This document shows, piece after piece, positions 1 through 12,500 of a stretch of 64,000 nucleotides of DNA. This DNA is from Gymnothorax reevesii (lineage: Eukaryota > Chordata > Actinopteri > Anguilliformes > Muraenidae), in NCBI GenBank assembly GCA_029721435.1, contig CM056580.1, forward strand, positions 73,433,367 through 73,497,366, read 5' to 3'. The position numbers and the translations under genes are program-made. How positions within the stretch are numbered: the stretch's first letter is position 1; each line of letters opens with the position of its first letter. The notes beneath the pieces were generated by a model. It did no database searches, had not been told where the DNA came from, and saw only the letters and a list, made by a program, of their open reading frames with translations.

Positions 1-2686
1 CAAACAGCAAATAAAGATGCAATAAAACTGGGGGAGGGATTTGCTTGAGTTTACGTATGTGGATGTGTGCAGAAGTGACGCTTTGACCTGTTTTTTGGTC
101 GATGCACTGGGACTCTGCATTCCAAAAAAGGAACAGATGTCTATTTTTTAAAATTTGTATGCACCTCTGGCTCCAGATTTTGATATCCTGGCGCAGTTTT
201 CATTTCCAGTGGGGTTTGCCTAAATTCAGCCCAGTGAAGATTGAGTAATAATACTTCCCAAACAGTAACTCTTCTTCTCCTCCTCTTTATGGAGCTCCCA
301 GATCAAAAAACATCACTTACCAAAGATCAAATGTTCCATTAGCAAGAAGAAACATGGAACATTTTTTCAGGCACTACAGTTGAATTAACTTACATAGCAC
401 AGCACATACAGAAGTGCACTTGAGGCCTGATATATTATTCCTAACAATACATGAGTGTTTGTCAACTAACTACTGACAGAAGTATATATAATATCAGCAT
501 GTCTCAAATTTCTGAACTGCAAGCATTATCCTCAAAATCCCAGTTGGCAGTTCATTATAGAAGTAAAGGGAATTATTTAAAAATAAATTTAGTCCACAAG
601 TCCGAGGAAAGTAATAAACCGATTGTAACACAGGACTCAATATTACCAATACATCTAAATGGCAAAAGCCCTAGAATAGCCCACTCTGCACAAGGTAACT
701 CTCAAAGTTATCAATATTCATAGCCTCTATAACGGTGTATATACACCGATAAGTTAAAACATTATGACCACTTGCCTAAAACGCTGTTGGTCCTTCATGT
801 TCTGCTAAAAAAGATCTCTAAAATTGACTTCCAATGGGCATCACATTCCTTCTCGACACTGCATCCTGGTGCCATCCCTTTCACAGGTGAAGGGTGCTCA
901 CAAACCAAGCCAATGTATGGTACCAGATAAAAGTTATTGTTTTAATCCAGTTTTAGTAAAGAGTCTGGTAAAATCTGAGTGGTTAAACCTCTGCAATAAC
1001 CTGTAATTGCATAATGAAATGTTTAAATTGTAGTTACGACACAAAATAGGATAATTTCCTTTACAAGGTAATACTCAAAATTTTTCGATTGAGAAATGAT
1101 CCATTTTTGGAAAAATGACAGGACCAAAAATGCATTACAACTCAAAATACTTTGGTACCTATTGAAAAGAGGTGTCAATAAGAAGCCAACCACTAGTGCA
1201 ATACAGCTGTGGAAACTTCAATCGTTGGACAAATGTAAATTCTTGGGACACATATCACTGCCCTAAAATAAATAATTATTGGCAGTAACGATTGGAAATG
1301 GTTGAAATTCAGAAGAATTTAAGATTTATGGGGTTTTTTTTTGCAAAATGAAAGGTATTGTTTTTTTTAATAATCTTTTCTTGTTTGAGAGATGTGGATG
1401 AACCCAAACTAATAACAGGGACTGTCCATGAGGTATAAGAAAACATGACTCAGGCCTAATGACCTTCTTTCGTTGCTCCATGGTCCAGCTTCGATGCTCA
1501 CATGCCAATTACAGGCATGGTCAAGGTTGGAAAGTGGGAAGAGAGGGCACCATGTCTGGTCCCCGGCAGCAACAAAGCCCCATACGCAGCTCCGTTCACA
1601 CATTTCTAATGCAAAAAAATCATTGAAATTTTCTGCGCATTGTGCGACAGTAGCCCTTCAGTTGGTTAGGACCAGATGGAATGGCCTTCAGGGCCTGTCA
1701 CCAACCTGTGGCAGGTCATGATGTATTTAGTCATCTGAACATAGTAAATACCGTATCTAGACCATATATTGTACTTGTTGTCAGATTATGAATTCTTCCA
1801 CAAATGGCAGTAGATTTTAGATTTGTGACATCACTGCAGAGGAATTGTTACCCTGGGAAAACAGCAGGGATTTTCCATGTTCCACTCTGTCTCCAGGATG
1901 ATCGCAATTTAAAGCAGGCCCAAGCAGCTGTATGAAGGCATATTGCCTGCGGCTGTTCCAAACACCCGGGCCTAATGAAGCAGGGACCTTGCACTCATAA
2001 TTTGAGACACTGCAATAGCAACAAGGGAAGTGATACAAGTACCACAAGTAAAAAGCGGAACTTTTCAAAACACACCATAGGTTATTTTTTCATTTATTAA
2101 CTGGATGAGAGATATACGGAGGCCTAATTTGATAATTCACTAAACAGCTTATTTAAGGGTACTATATGTAAAATTTTTTTTTTTGAGAGATCAAGGAGGG
2201 AAGTGTACCTGAGATGGTCAATCATCTGAGGAATTACATATCACTTCTCATTTTCTATTCTTTGTCCATTGTCTGTAAGCTAATGAACTGACAGATTGAT
2301 TATAAGCTCGTTGACGAAATAAGTCAATCTTCAATAAAATAAACTCTGTGAAAAGCCTCAAATTTCATACTGTAAAGGGGCAGAGGGACACAGGTGGTTG
2401 TATAGTGAATGCAGGAGGCAGAAAATAATGTTAATTCAATCAAACTCATTTATTTTTGAGAACTTGAATGTGCCAACCTTCAATTGTAGCAGTAAACAAT
2501 CAACAGTTAAAAGAGAAATGAGCAAGCCTGATGACCTTTAACCTCTGCTGCATCATGAACAAGCCCAAGCTTAATGGAACACTCGGTGGACAGGTCAGCA
2601 AGTTTCAATGTGACCGTTCATTCAACATCGCATTTCATTCCCCAAACACAGACGGAAAACGAAGTTTTTAAGAAACAATTTTAAGG
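1..2686. other. Downstream flank of tcf7l1
   Basis: This stretch lies beyond the proposed end of the tcf7l1 transcript. I see no gene in it. Open frames are short (60-90 codons), lack recognisable domains and overlap on both strands. About 740-1735 holds a decayed Tc1-like transposon, described separately. The remainder is AT-rich unique-looking DNA with scattered A and T runs. Confidence 0.6.
740..1735 (-). mobile_element. Degenerate Tc1-like transposon relic (family with a caccgat end)
   Basis: The left end near 740 has a tatatacaccgat terminus followed by an acattatgaccac motif. I recognise this as the terminal sequence of a common fish Tc1/mariner-like family. The segment at about 1466-1730, with words such as gttgctccatggtccag and gatgctcacatgccaatta, matches the reverse complement of that family's transposase region. 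The coding sense is therefore minus. No open frame survives and the right terminus is missing. A second copy of the same family lies at about 42770-43290. The identification comes from memory of the family, not from a search. Confidence 0.55.
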
Positions 2687-3118
2687 TTTATTTATCATAT
2701 CTCAAGGGAAGTCTCACGCTTAAGATTGAGGGAAGGGGTAGTTGTTGGGGATAAAGAGGGTTGGCCAGCACTGGAAATAAAATGGCAAACTAACATTAAG
2801 AGAAGGGTTTTAACTAAAAAGACAGAGGGTTTTTTTGTTTTGTTTTTAAAAAGAAACCTTTTTATACATTTGTTCTTTTATACAAGTAGCACATTGGATA
2901 AATGCATTGAGAAACAAAACCAGTTCTGCGGTAAACTTTACAAAAAAATACATTTTTGTGTCATAAAGAGAAGCAAAAAAGAGGTGGTGGTCAAATATTG
3001 ACCAATAATATTTTTTTTTCCTTTTCATCATTAAAAAACTTGGTCTAATATCTATAAAAAGGTAAAAAGCAATATACAGCATAATAGAAAAAAAAAAAAA
3101 AGAATTGCTCATCTTTAT
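2687..3118 (-). other. tcf7l1: Probable tcf7l1 3'UTR with polyadenylation signals
   Basis: This is the sequence immediately 3' of the tcf7l1 stop codon on the minus strand. It is U-rich, as 3'UTRs often are. An AATAAA overlaps the stop codon (minus-strand 3119 to 3114), which would give an implausibly short tail if used alone. Another AATAAA lies at minus-strand 2692 to 2687. I use this second signal as the provisional end, but further signals occur downstream (for example near 2452 and 2092). The true cleavage site is not determined by the sequence. Confidence 0.4.
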
Positions 3119-3585
3119 TTAGTCAGTCGATTTGGTAACCAAGGACAGTGGCTGTGATTGGAACAAAGCGTGATGGGAGTGCAGAGCTGCCTGATGGAAA
3201 GAGGCAGGAGGGGAAAGCATGGAGGGATGCAGGGAGGTGAAGGGGATTGGCCGAGAGAGAATGGGTGTGGACTGGCTGCCTGAGGAACCAATGGGCAGAG
3301 AGATGCTGGGCTGGGAGGAGGTGGAAGATGTGGAGGAGGAGGAGGAGGATCCGGAAGGCTTCCCCGGCAGAGGGAAGTGGTGGTGTGAGCGGCCCTCGGG
3401 CTTCGTGGTGAGGGACAGGGGCTGGGCCTGCTCCGAGTGTGTGGCAGCAGGGGCAGCTGGGGAGGCCAGTGCAGCCGAGGGTGTGGCCGGGGAGTCCAGC
3501 ATGCTGCCGTGAGAAGAGGCCGGGCTGTCGATGGTCTTCTCAGCCGGAAGGTACTGTACGCACTGCTTCTTAGTCCGGGAGAAGT
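3119..3585 (-). CDS. tcf7l1: tcf7l1 exon 12, C-terminal tail with two PLSL motifs
   Basis: Encodes residues 422-576 and the TAA stop. The [12 protein letters not shown] start and the [20 protein letters not shown] block are characteristic of TCF7L1. CtBP-type motifs PLSLT (477-481) and PLSLV (567-571) are present. A low-complexity Ser/Thr stretch follows the first motif and is encoded by an imprecise CCT/TCC repeat (3331-3352 on the plus strand). There is no C-clamp. The acceptor is TTTGCAG|AC. Confidence 0.96.
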
Positions 3586-6500
3586 CTGCAAACACAATGG
3601 CGAATGACAGAGTTTAACGAGGAGACTCCTGGCAAGAGCGTCCACAAGAACAACAAGGGAAAGCAGCCAAAAAGGACAAGAACTACTAGTAATGTAGCGA
3701 CAAATCAAATGTGTGTCAAAATAGAAATACAGCGTGTCAGGGGAGGAGATGGAGAGCAGGGCTGGGAGCACAGAGGCCAACAACAATCTGAAGGTGTGCG
3801 AGTGAAACCTGTAAATGAAATGCAACAGCAATGGGAATGTAACCAATGCAGATCCTGTCCACACACACAAGCACAGACAAACGGCCACATTCCAATGGTA
3901 CTCAAGCAGGAAATGGCCCTTTGCATATGGGGCATAAAATAAAGTAGCAAAAAAAAAAAGCACATCACAGACGAGTGAAAAACCAGATGAAATGGCTGTG
4001 GGGAAGAGAAAAAAAAAAATCAGTTTGTCATTTTACAATGACCACAAAAACAGCTGTGGCCTGGTGCTGGAGCCAAAATGTCCTCCGTCAGTAGCACATT
4101 ACTCCAGACATACCTGACACTGTTAACACTGCACCTCATATGCTGCTTGTCAGAAGCAGAAAGGAGTGGGGGTTAGTAGTGGGAGAGAAAAAGATACTCA
4201 GAAGAGATACTTGAGAGAAAACTATTGAGAAACCACTTCCTCCATGTTGGTACATTAATCTGGACTACAGTTCTATGAATCCTTCCACGCTCCGTTCCCT
4301 GCGCTGAATCCCTTGTGATGATTACAGGTGTAAAACAGTGTCTGATGTCACTTCCTTCTGATGTCACTTGGCAGCTTTATCTTCTGCTGTAGGATTCACA
4401 GAGGCAAAAAGGAAATGAGCGTCTTACCTTCTGGTGTGGATTCAGTCTTACAATCCCGCTTCCTCTTTTTCCTCTTTCCCTGCAGAAATCAAGCGAGAAC
4501 AGACTGAGATGAGTCACATGACACCAAGACCAGTGTCAGAGTGAAACTAAAGCAACATAAAGGCTCTAGACTCCAGTAAACACGGGATGTCATATGTGGT
4601 TTCCAATGACACGTCTCAGATGAGTACACTTGAGATATCTGTGCTGTGGGCCGTTTAATCAAAGCTGGAAGTGTCTGAGAGAAGGCCGACGAGATGCCTG
4701 ACTTACGTAGTTATCTCGCGCCGACCAGCCGGGGTATAGCTGGGAATGCAGCTGCCGCTCTTTCCGTGCCAACTCGTAGTACTTGGCCTGCTCCTCCCGC
4801 GATAGAGAGTGCCACTGTCAACACAAACGCCAGCGGAGAATGTCACAGTTCACAGGGAATGCAGCATCGCGTGAGCAAGCGCACTCGGGCATGTGCGTAA
4901 GCGTGCGCGCACATTCACAGACTCCCAAACACGCGTACACGCGCACACACACACGCACTAACACTCCCTGTTGTTCCAGCCGCGCGTAGCACACTCACCC
5001 TCCTGCCCAGGATCTGGTTAATGGCGGCGCTCTCCTTCAGGGTGCACTCAGCCACCACCTTGGCCCTCATCTCCTTCATGTAGAGCATGAAGGCGTTCAA
5101 AGGCTTCTTTATGTGAGGCTTCTTATCCTCGTCTTTCTTCGCCGGTCCTGGGGACTTCCTGTAAAGCACCGCAGACATCAGGTCAGGGAACACTGCCGAG
5201 GCTGACAGCATCTCGCCGATGCACACAAACTTCCTGACTGTCAACTAAAACAAGTGCAGCAGGCAATAAACGAATGTCCTCAAGTGGTAGAATAACTCGG
5301 AGATGAAGGGATACTCACGAGTGCATGAGCGAGCCTCCGCCGCTCTCGCTGTTGGGCTCCTGCTTGATGGCGGGCGAGACGATGGCAGGGTGAGGGATGC
5401 CCGTTTGGTGCAGTCCGTGGGGGTGATGGGGCACCATGTGGGGTGAGAATCGGCTCGACACCAGACTGTGGGTGAAGAGCAACAGTCCGCTGTTCAATGT
5501 CCTCTCACAGGCTACTGTTCCTTACTGTCATTCTTGTATCATTAAAACACGGGTGGTGACCTGCCCCTTGCATGGCCCACTCAGTACAGAGCATGGATTA
5601 CAAACACAGAGGTGGACAACACAGGTCCATGAAGTGCAGGTCTTCATCAAAATTTTGTTCCAACCACCTGAATTTACTTTGCAGCAATGAGGCTGAACTA
5701 ATTAGTTCAATCAGCTGGGGTCACGGTGGGGGCTAACCAAGGTTGGAATTTCACTTTCTGACCCCTAAAATGTCCACCTCAGTTAAAATCGTATATTTCA
5801 TCGTCATTTCACATTTATTAAAAAAGGGAAACCCAATGATGCCTAGGTCTTAATTTTGATGGTAAAAGATCTAATCACACCATCATAAAAACAACAAAAA
5901 ATTTCAAATGTGAAAACATTTTCTGAATCATAAGAATCTGCTGTCTTTCTGCTGGGATGAAGCTAAAAGCAGCCCAATTTTTTGCACCTCAAAAATATAT
6001 ATATATATATTGTGCTGCAGTTGCAACGCAGGAGTGACAACTGAATCCTTTCCCCTTCTCCAGGAACCAGTATAATGTATAATGGAACATTGCCACTTTC
6101 TGGCAGAAAGTGCAAAGTTCCTCACTCCTCAGACGTAAAGCATCATTAAATCCATACTTCTGCGCAAGAATCAAAACTTTTCCTTTAGCTGTTTACATAT
6201 TAAATTTAAAAAAATGTCTATCAAGTTGGATGAGATGAAATGCAATGAAACAGAATAGCAAATGAGTGCATGTCAAAGTCGGTTGTAAACACGTTCTCTC
6301 CTCCGACTCTTCAGAAATATTCTGCCTGCCAGCTAATTCAGTAACCAACACCATTCTTGTGTGGATTGGCCCAGTGGAAAAGATCAAATCTGGACTGTAC
6401 CGACATGGAGTGACGTTCACTTGCTCCGATCACCACATTTGAAAGCCTGGGCCTCACTGGATGGGATTACAGTGTCTAAGATGCTGCAAATCAGCATCCA

Positions 6501-9500
6501 CTGCTGGTCAATTGGGAAACTGCAACACCACCAATAAAGCAGCAAGTCCTCCTCCGACTCATGTTTGCATGAGTATTACTTGCAAACTGCAGAGTGACAA
6601 AGTGGGAGCTTATTATGGGAAGCTATTAACTTCACATGCTACACTGGATAGCATACGCTTGAGAGATGTATGAACACTTAGGAGCTCAGTGATGTTCGTA
6701 CAGAGGTACAAACATCGCCAAGCTCCTAAATTGGACTGAGAAAGAGGGAAAACTTTCTCTGGCCAAGCCAAGAGCGCATAACCCAAGTCTCCTCCCAAAT
6801 AGCTGACTTTTTCTCAATAGTGTTGATGCTAACCATTCTTGATCCTAGAACAGGGGAAGGGATTCAGCAGTGGTACCCACCCCTCTTTAGTAAATTCTGA
6901 GCTCACAATTGTAGTCCTTTTCCTTCGCTTGTATTAATTCTTGAGTCAAAGGGAGGAAAATGGCAGAATTCTCATTAGAATGGAAACAGCTGCGTATATA
7001 AAGAGTCTCGCAGAGAATGGGAACAAGAACCAACGACAACAGCGAAAAAAGAAAAAAATGAACCCCAAATATAATCACTCTTGCAAACGATTTTCAAGAG
7101 GGAAAGAAACATGCAAAGAGGTGCAATTATGATCAATTAGAGCTTTTAAAATGATTTGTTTTGAAGCCGGCAATGGGCTGACAAGGCAGTTCTAGCTCCG
7201 CTGGGAGACGAGAGGCTGCTCTTTTCCTCCAAGTTTAAAAAGGGAGAAACGAGTCCCTTCGCCCCCCCATCCCTCCCAAATCCCCTTTTCCTTCCGACTG
7301 TCTTCTTTGAACACAATGGAATTAATACTGGCAATGCATGCGCAGGAACCACGCTGCAGCCCGCCGCTGGCAAGCCAGCTCATGCCACATGGGATATTAC
7401 ATCTGACTAAGTATCATCAATACAAAGGGCAGGACAAAAATCGACATGGCGCACGCGGGGGAGCCGGGGCAGCGCAAAGACTAGACCGCAGCAATGTGCC
7501 AACATGCGTCGAGCAAATAAGTGGCAACAATCAGTTAATCGAGGGTTGTCATTAATCTTACACTACACACATGTACCGGAAGGCTCAGTGCAAACTTTTA
7601 AAATCGCAAAACTCAGTTTTCAGGAGCAGCGCAGAAAGCTCAATTATATGAGAGGTGTCAGCCTTGGATGAGGTTTGATTCCTCTCGATCAATGGCGCAA
7701 GCCTTTCTTCTTTGTGGGTGCAGCGGAGCGGCTCAGGCGTGGATCGGTGCTTTTCACATCTTTAATCCAACACTGTACTGCTTACTCAATGGGGGAATAG
7801 CTGGAGGTTTTCAGGGTTACCCTGAATGTGCGCAGCCACTTTAGAATGCTGATGGTCTTTCTCCGTTGTCTTTGGAGAGAAGAGACCTTCTTTGTATTCA
7901 TGCCAAAATCTGCTCTCTTGCTCAACATGCTCACGGCTAGAAGCCCTATTAAACTCCGAATGTTTGAAGTTCCCCCTCCGCTCAACCAAACCCACCGAAA
8001 ACACAGCTCCGCACCGACAACGGAAGTCAACAAAACAAACATTACAGAAGGCCTGCTTGCATTCTCTGTAGCTTCACGTGACCTTGTGTGCATTTTGCAT
8101 CTGGGTCGTCTAAACAAGAGCGCAGAAGTAAAGTGACAGCACACAAGCATTAATAGGCACTTTACAGTCCATGTGACAAAATGCATACAACCCCAAAGCC
8201 AAAGCAGAGGCACTGCAAGCAAGAAGCTCTCTTTTTATGAAGAACAGACAGGGCCACTTAACGAATGGGGGAGGGGAGGACACTCACCTGGACATTGATG
8301 CATTCATGGCAAGCGCAGGGTAGGGGTGCCGGAACCCCCCTGGTGGGATGGAGTACATATGTTGGCCCTGCCTGGGAGATAGAAAGCAACAGTGAGAAGC
8401 TCATCACTCTGTCGTTAGACACGCAATGCACCAGCGCTCATCGACCCTCCGTCGACTACCATCTTCTTCCTGAACAACGGCACTGCTGTAATCAATACAG
8501 AGATCCGTAGTCCCAACCTACAATGCTCATTTTCTTGGACAAAAAGTAGTTTGTCCACCCCAAATTTGCCTTCAAGTAAGCTCTCTGACGTTCAATGTGT
8601 AATGTTTCCATGTAAGCATGTCAGTACACTTTCTTAGAGTTCAACGGACTATAAAAAAATTAATGACTGGACATATGAGTGGAAGGACTGTCGAATACAA
8701 ATGAAGAGGGTTCAACATTTGCTTAAACGGCATTTTCAATCCTATGAAGCGCATAGAGAAATACTGAATGCTGACTAATGTAGACTCACGCACACACAGA
8801 AGGACACACACACGGCTCATGATGGACGTGCAACGACTTACTGCGGAACCAGCCAGCCCAAAGGGTGTGGGATCTGCCCCACTGCCCCAGGAGAGAGGGG
8901 GTAGTACGGCGACAGCTCCGAGGGGTGGGGCGTCCGCGGGATGCCTGCGAGGGGGACGAGACAGAGAGCGAGAGAGGGGAGAGGCGGGGTGAGACTCTCG
9001 GTGCTGCGGGGGATTAGCCGATGGGCAGCGCGGGGGCGGATAAGGGGCCTGTACCTGTCTTTGGGTCGAGGATCTCCGGGGACAGGTGCGAGGGAGGGGT
9101 CCCGGGGGAGAAGTGTTCGTTGCTGTAGGTGATGAGGGGCGTCAGCGGATGCACATGGTGTGCGTGCTGCACCACAGGAACCTTGTTGGACTGCGGGAGG
9201 GAGGGGACAGGAGATTTCAGGATTAAGGGTGAAGATGAGATGCCGGAAGATCGGAATTCTACACTGTGAGTGACAACAGAAACTTCATGGCAATTAAGCC
9301 GCATTCACTCATTCAAGGGAAAAACTCACCCCACTGTTATTAATGACGCAAAGCTGAATTGTTCCTTAAGGGATTCTAGTAGGTATGAGAAATCATTGTA
9401 AGTTGTGAATGGCAGTTGTGCTCGTGTCCCCATGCTCTGCCAGGACAGAAATGCCAGTCGCACAGTTGGCAGGGGTGCTGGAGAGCAAACAGGTCTGCCG

Positions 9501-12500
9501 ACACGCCCTGAGCCCGGTACAGCTGCCAAAGGGCCCTGCAGGCTGGGCCAAGCCAGAAATCAGCACCTCTGCCTTCCACTTCCCCCGGCGAGCCTTAATG
9601 CAAGCACAGCCTGGGCACTAGAGCCGCAATGGCCGCCACTATCTCCGGTAAACAACATACCGAGTGTGTGCGACGGGCCTCATGATGCAATCTGGACAGC
9701 CACCAATGAACTAATAAGACATTTTCAGGCCTGCCAAACCTATCGCTGCCCCATGCTAGAGGAGAGAACTGTTTGTGCAGCCCTAAGGACAAAAAAAAAT
9801 AAAAACAACTGTGCCTCAGAGCCAGGACTCATAACATTAAGAGAGCACCAAGACAAAAACACGCAAACTCCACAACCAATCGGCAACAACTGTTCATTCC
9901 GCAACAGTTTCAGATCAAGCATGTACCACAGCATGAGTTCCAGCACATCTCAAACGGTCATCAGTTGAGTCTTTCTCAAGGAAATCAATCAGCTGGTCTT
10001 TATATAGTTTTTAAATTACAAAATGGTTAAGATAAAATAGGCTATACGATATTGATCCCCATGGAATGATTTGTCGTCTGTATGTCCCTTATAAAAATTT
10101 ACTATAATTAACTTTAGTTCACTTTAGTAAAATTGATGTAAACTATAGTAAACTACACTTTACTGCAGTAAACTATAGTTAATTGCAAATACACCATAGT
10201 AATTGAATATCATTGCTATAGTTTACTAGAGTAGAGTTTGACTTTTGTGATGTACTTAAGCATCACTATATTAAACTAGACAGTTACTGTAGTATAACAG
10301 TTATATCTAGAGTAATTCCTCAAATATACCATAGTTAATATAGAAAACTATAGTATTTTTACTGTAGTATTTTGTGGCAATTTTTCATAAGGGGTGGCCC
10401 ATCCTAGTTGCACAGGAGCAGTGTGCAGCCACAGTGAAGTGGCCCGTGACTGAATTTAGTGTCTGGTCAGGGGCGCTGGCAGGAGGGCTCTAAGGGCCCA
10501 CAAACACAGGGAGGACGTACAAACTCCACAATGGAGATGTTCTGAAAGAACTTTCAGAGGAAAAGTGATAAAAGACAACCCCCAAGTACTTTGCAAACTC
10601 CTGAAAAAGGAAGCCAGCTGTACTCCCAAAAAACGGTGGCAAGCACAAAAAAAAAAAAAAAAAAAAAAGACTCAATAGCCATCTTGCTGGCTTTAAGCAC
10701 AAACCCCAGTGTGGCAGCCAGAGCTTATGAAAAGAGGGGTTAACACAGATAGGCACACCTGTCTGGTGGTGAAGGGGTTAAAGCCGCTCCGTTTTCCCGG
10801 AGACGCTGTGTTTTTATTACAGCTATTTTAACAGTGGTCAGGGGAGCCAGAACTGCGCCTTTGCCCAAAACTCGAGCACAAGTGCGTCTCGCAGACCTGT
10901 CGGGGAGGACGATAGCAATAATAACCAGCGTCTCTCCTTTCATTAGGCAGTGTTCAGCACTGCGCTCATTTCCCTTGGCTGCCCGGCTCAATGGGCCGCT
11001 TGTTGGCCCAGGCCAGGCCGTCACATGGGAGGGCCAGGGGAGAATGGAGACTTGTTCCTTGAGTCAGACCCCCAATCCCCCCCACCCATCCCTCTACCTC
11101 CCCACCCCTACCAAAGCCCTTCCCAGGCAAGCCAGTTCAACCTCTCAGCCTCTCCCCAAACCACTGTGATTTGCCAAAGAACAAGGTTTATATTGAGTCG
11201 AATCCATGATGCCCAAATTGCTCCAAATCTCTTGCATTCTTCTAAATGACACTCAGCCCACTCCTTTTTATAATGCCACACAAACTTTATGTTGCATTTA
11301 TGAAAGCCCATTTGATTTGAATAATGTCTTCAGAGGCACAAAAAAAGAGCAGGAGCAAAGTAGAGAAATGGATTCCAGAAAGATTTCAAACCTCAGAAAA
11401 AGACCACAGGTTTCCCGCGGGGTTAAAGTATTAGAAGCTTTGTGTCACCATGGCCTTTTGGAGGTAGAAATATTCACTGCTTCATACATACTGCAGCACT
11501 CCTGTTTAAAGGCCCTCTGACCAGTGTGCCAAGATATTTTAGGCAGCACTTCAGTGAGAATTTCAAATCGAAGCCGTCAATAATTAATAACCTGGAATAC
11601 ACTGTTCGCGCGTTAACACCGATTTGATGTTGCAGATTGATAACAAATTTTGGCATGCCGTGCAGAATTTCAACCAGCTTTCAGGAAGGAAAAACAGAGG
11701 GAATAGCAAGCAATAGCCAGAACAGTAAGCCAATTTGAAGTAGAACACACAAGAACATTCTGACCCGCTACTTATGACTGCAATGGATTCAAATACTACG
11801 AAAACACCCTTACAGCCAACATTTGTCGGTCATCTTTGTTTACTGAAGGGAGGAGAGCACATAAAGTGAGCAGGAGAGAGACTGTGATAAGTCACACTCT
11901 TTTTCTGACTGGTCACCTCATCTGGCCGTGCAAACCACTGGAGCGTGAACAAACAATGCAGCATTCCTCTCCGCTCAGACAACCCCCGAGCAGGCGGCTC
12001 AGCTGGCAGGACAGAGTACAGTGTCAACACGGCCCATTTTGTAAGCCTGCTTACTGACTCTCGCACCCGGCCGGCAGACAGAGCCTGCCAGGCCCAGCAC
12101 TGCTCCTGGGGCCAGACGGACTGCCACAAGGGGGGGGGTAGCATGTCCATGGCTCCACAGGAGCTAGCTGAGCGGGGTGTGTCGCAGGGAGAGCTTGGCC
12201 AACAGGCACCCTTAACCCTAAACTAAGGTCCCCATCTCACTGACTGTGAGGGCACCAAAGTCACAACACAACTTCCACCCAAACAACTTCGACAAAATAC
12301 GGTAATCATAGCATTTACATGCAAAAACTTATTCTTGTAATAAATCTGTTATGCCATCAACAGCTTTGAAAGAAATCAATCATGTATTACAACAAAAACA
12401 ACTGGAAAAGGTTGTTCTAATTCACAATTTGGAAAACACTGCTGGAGGAAGCGCTGAGATTATGCAAGACGTAAAATGATTTTTATGATTATTTCTATTC

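Noticed and set aside
3115..3963. 282-codon open frame on the minus strand
   Set aside because: It overlaps exon 12 of tcf7l1 in another frame and runs on through intron 11. Its Pro/Ser-rich composition comes from the shifted exon sequence; no domain is recognisable.
9405..9968. 187-codon plus-strand open frame in intron 4
   Set aside because: It has no recognisable domain, and overlapping frames of similar length occur on both strands. It is probably chance.
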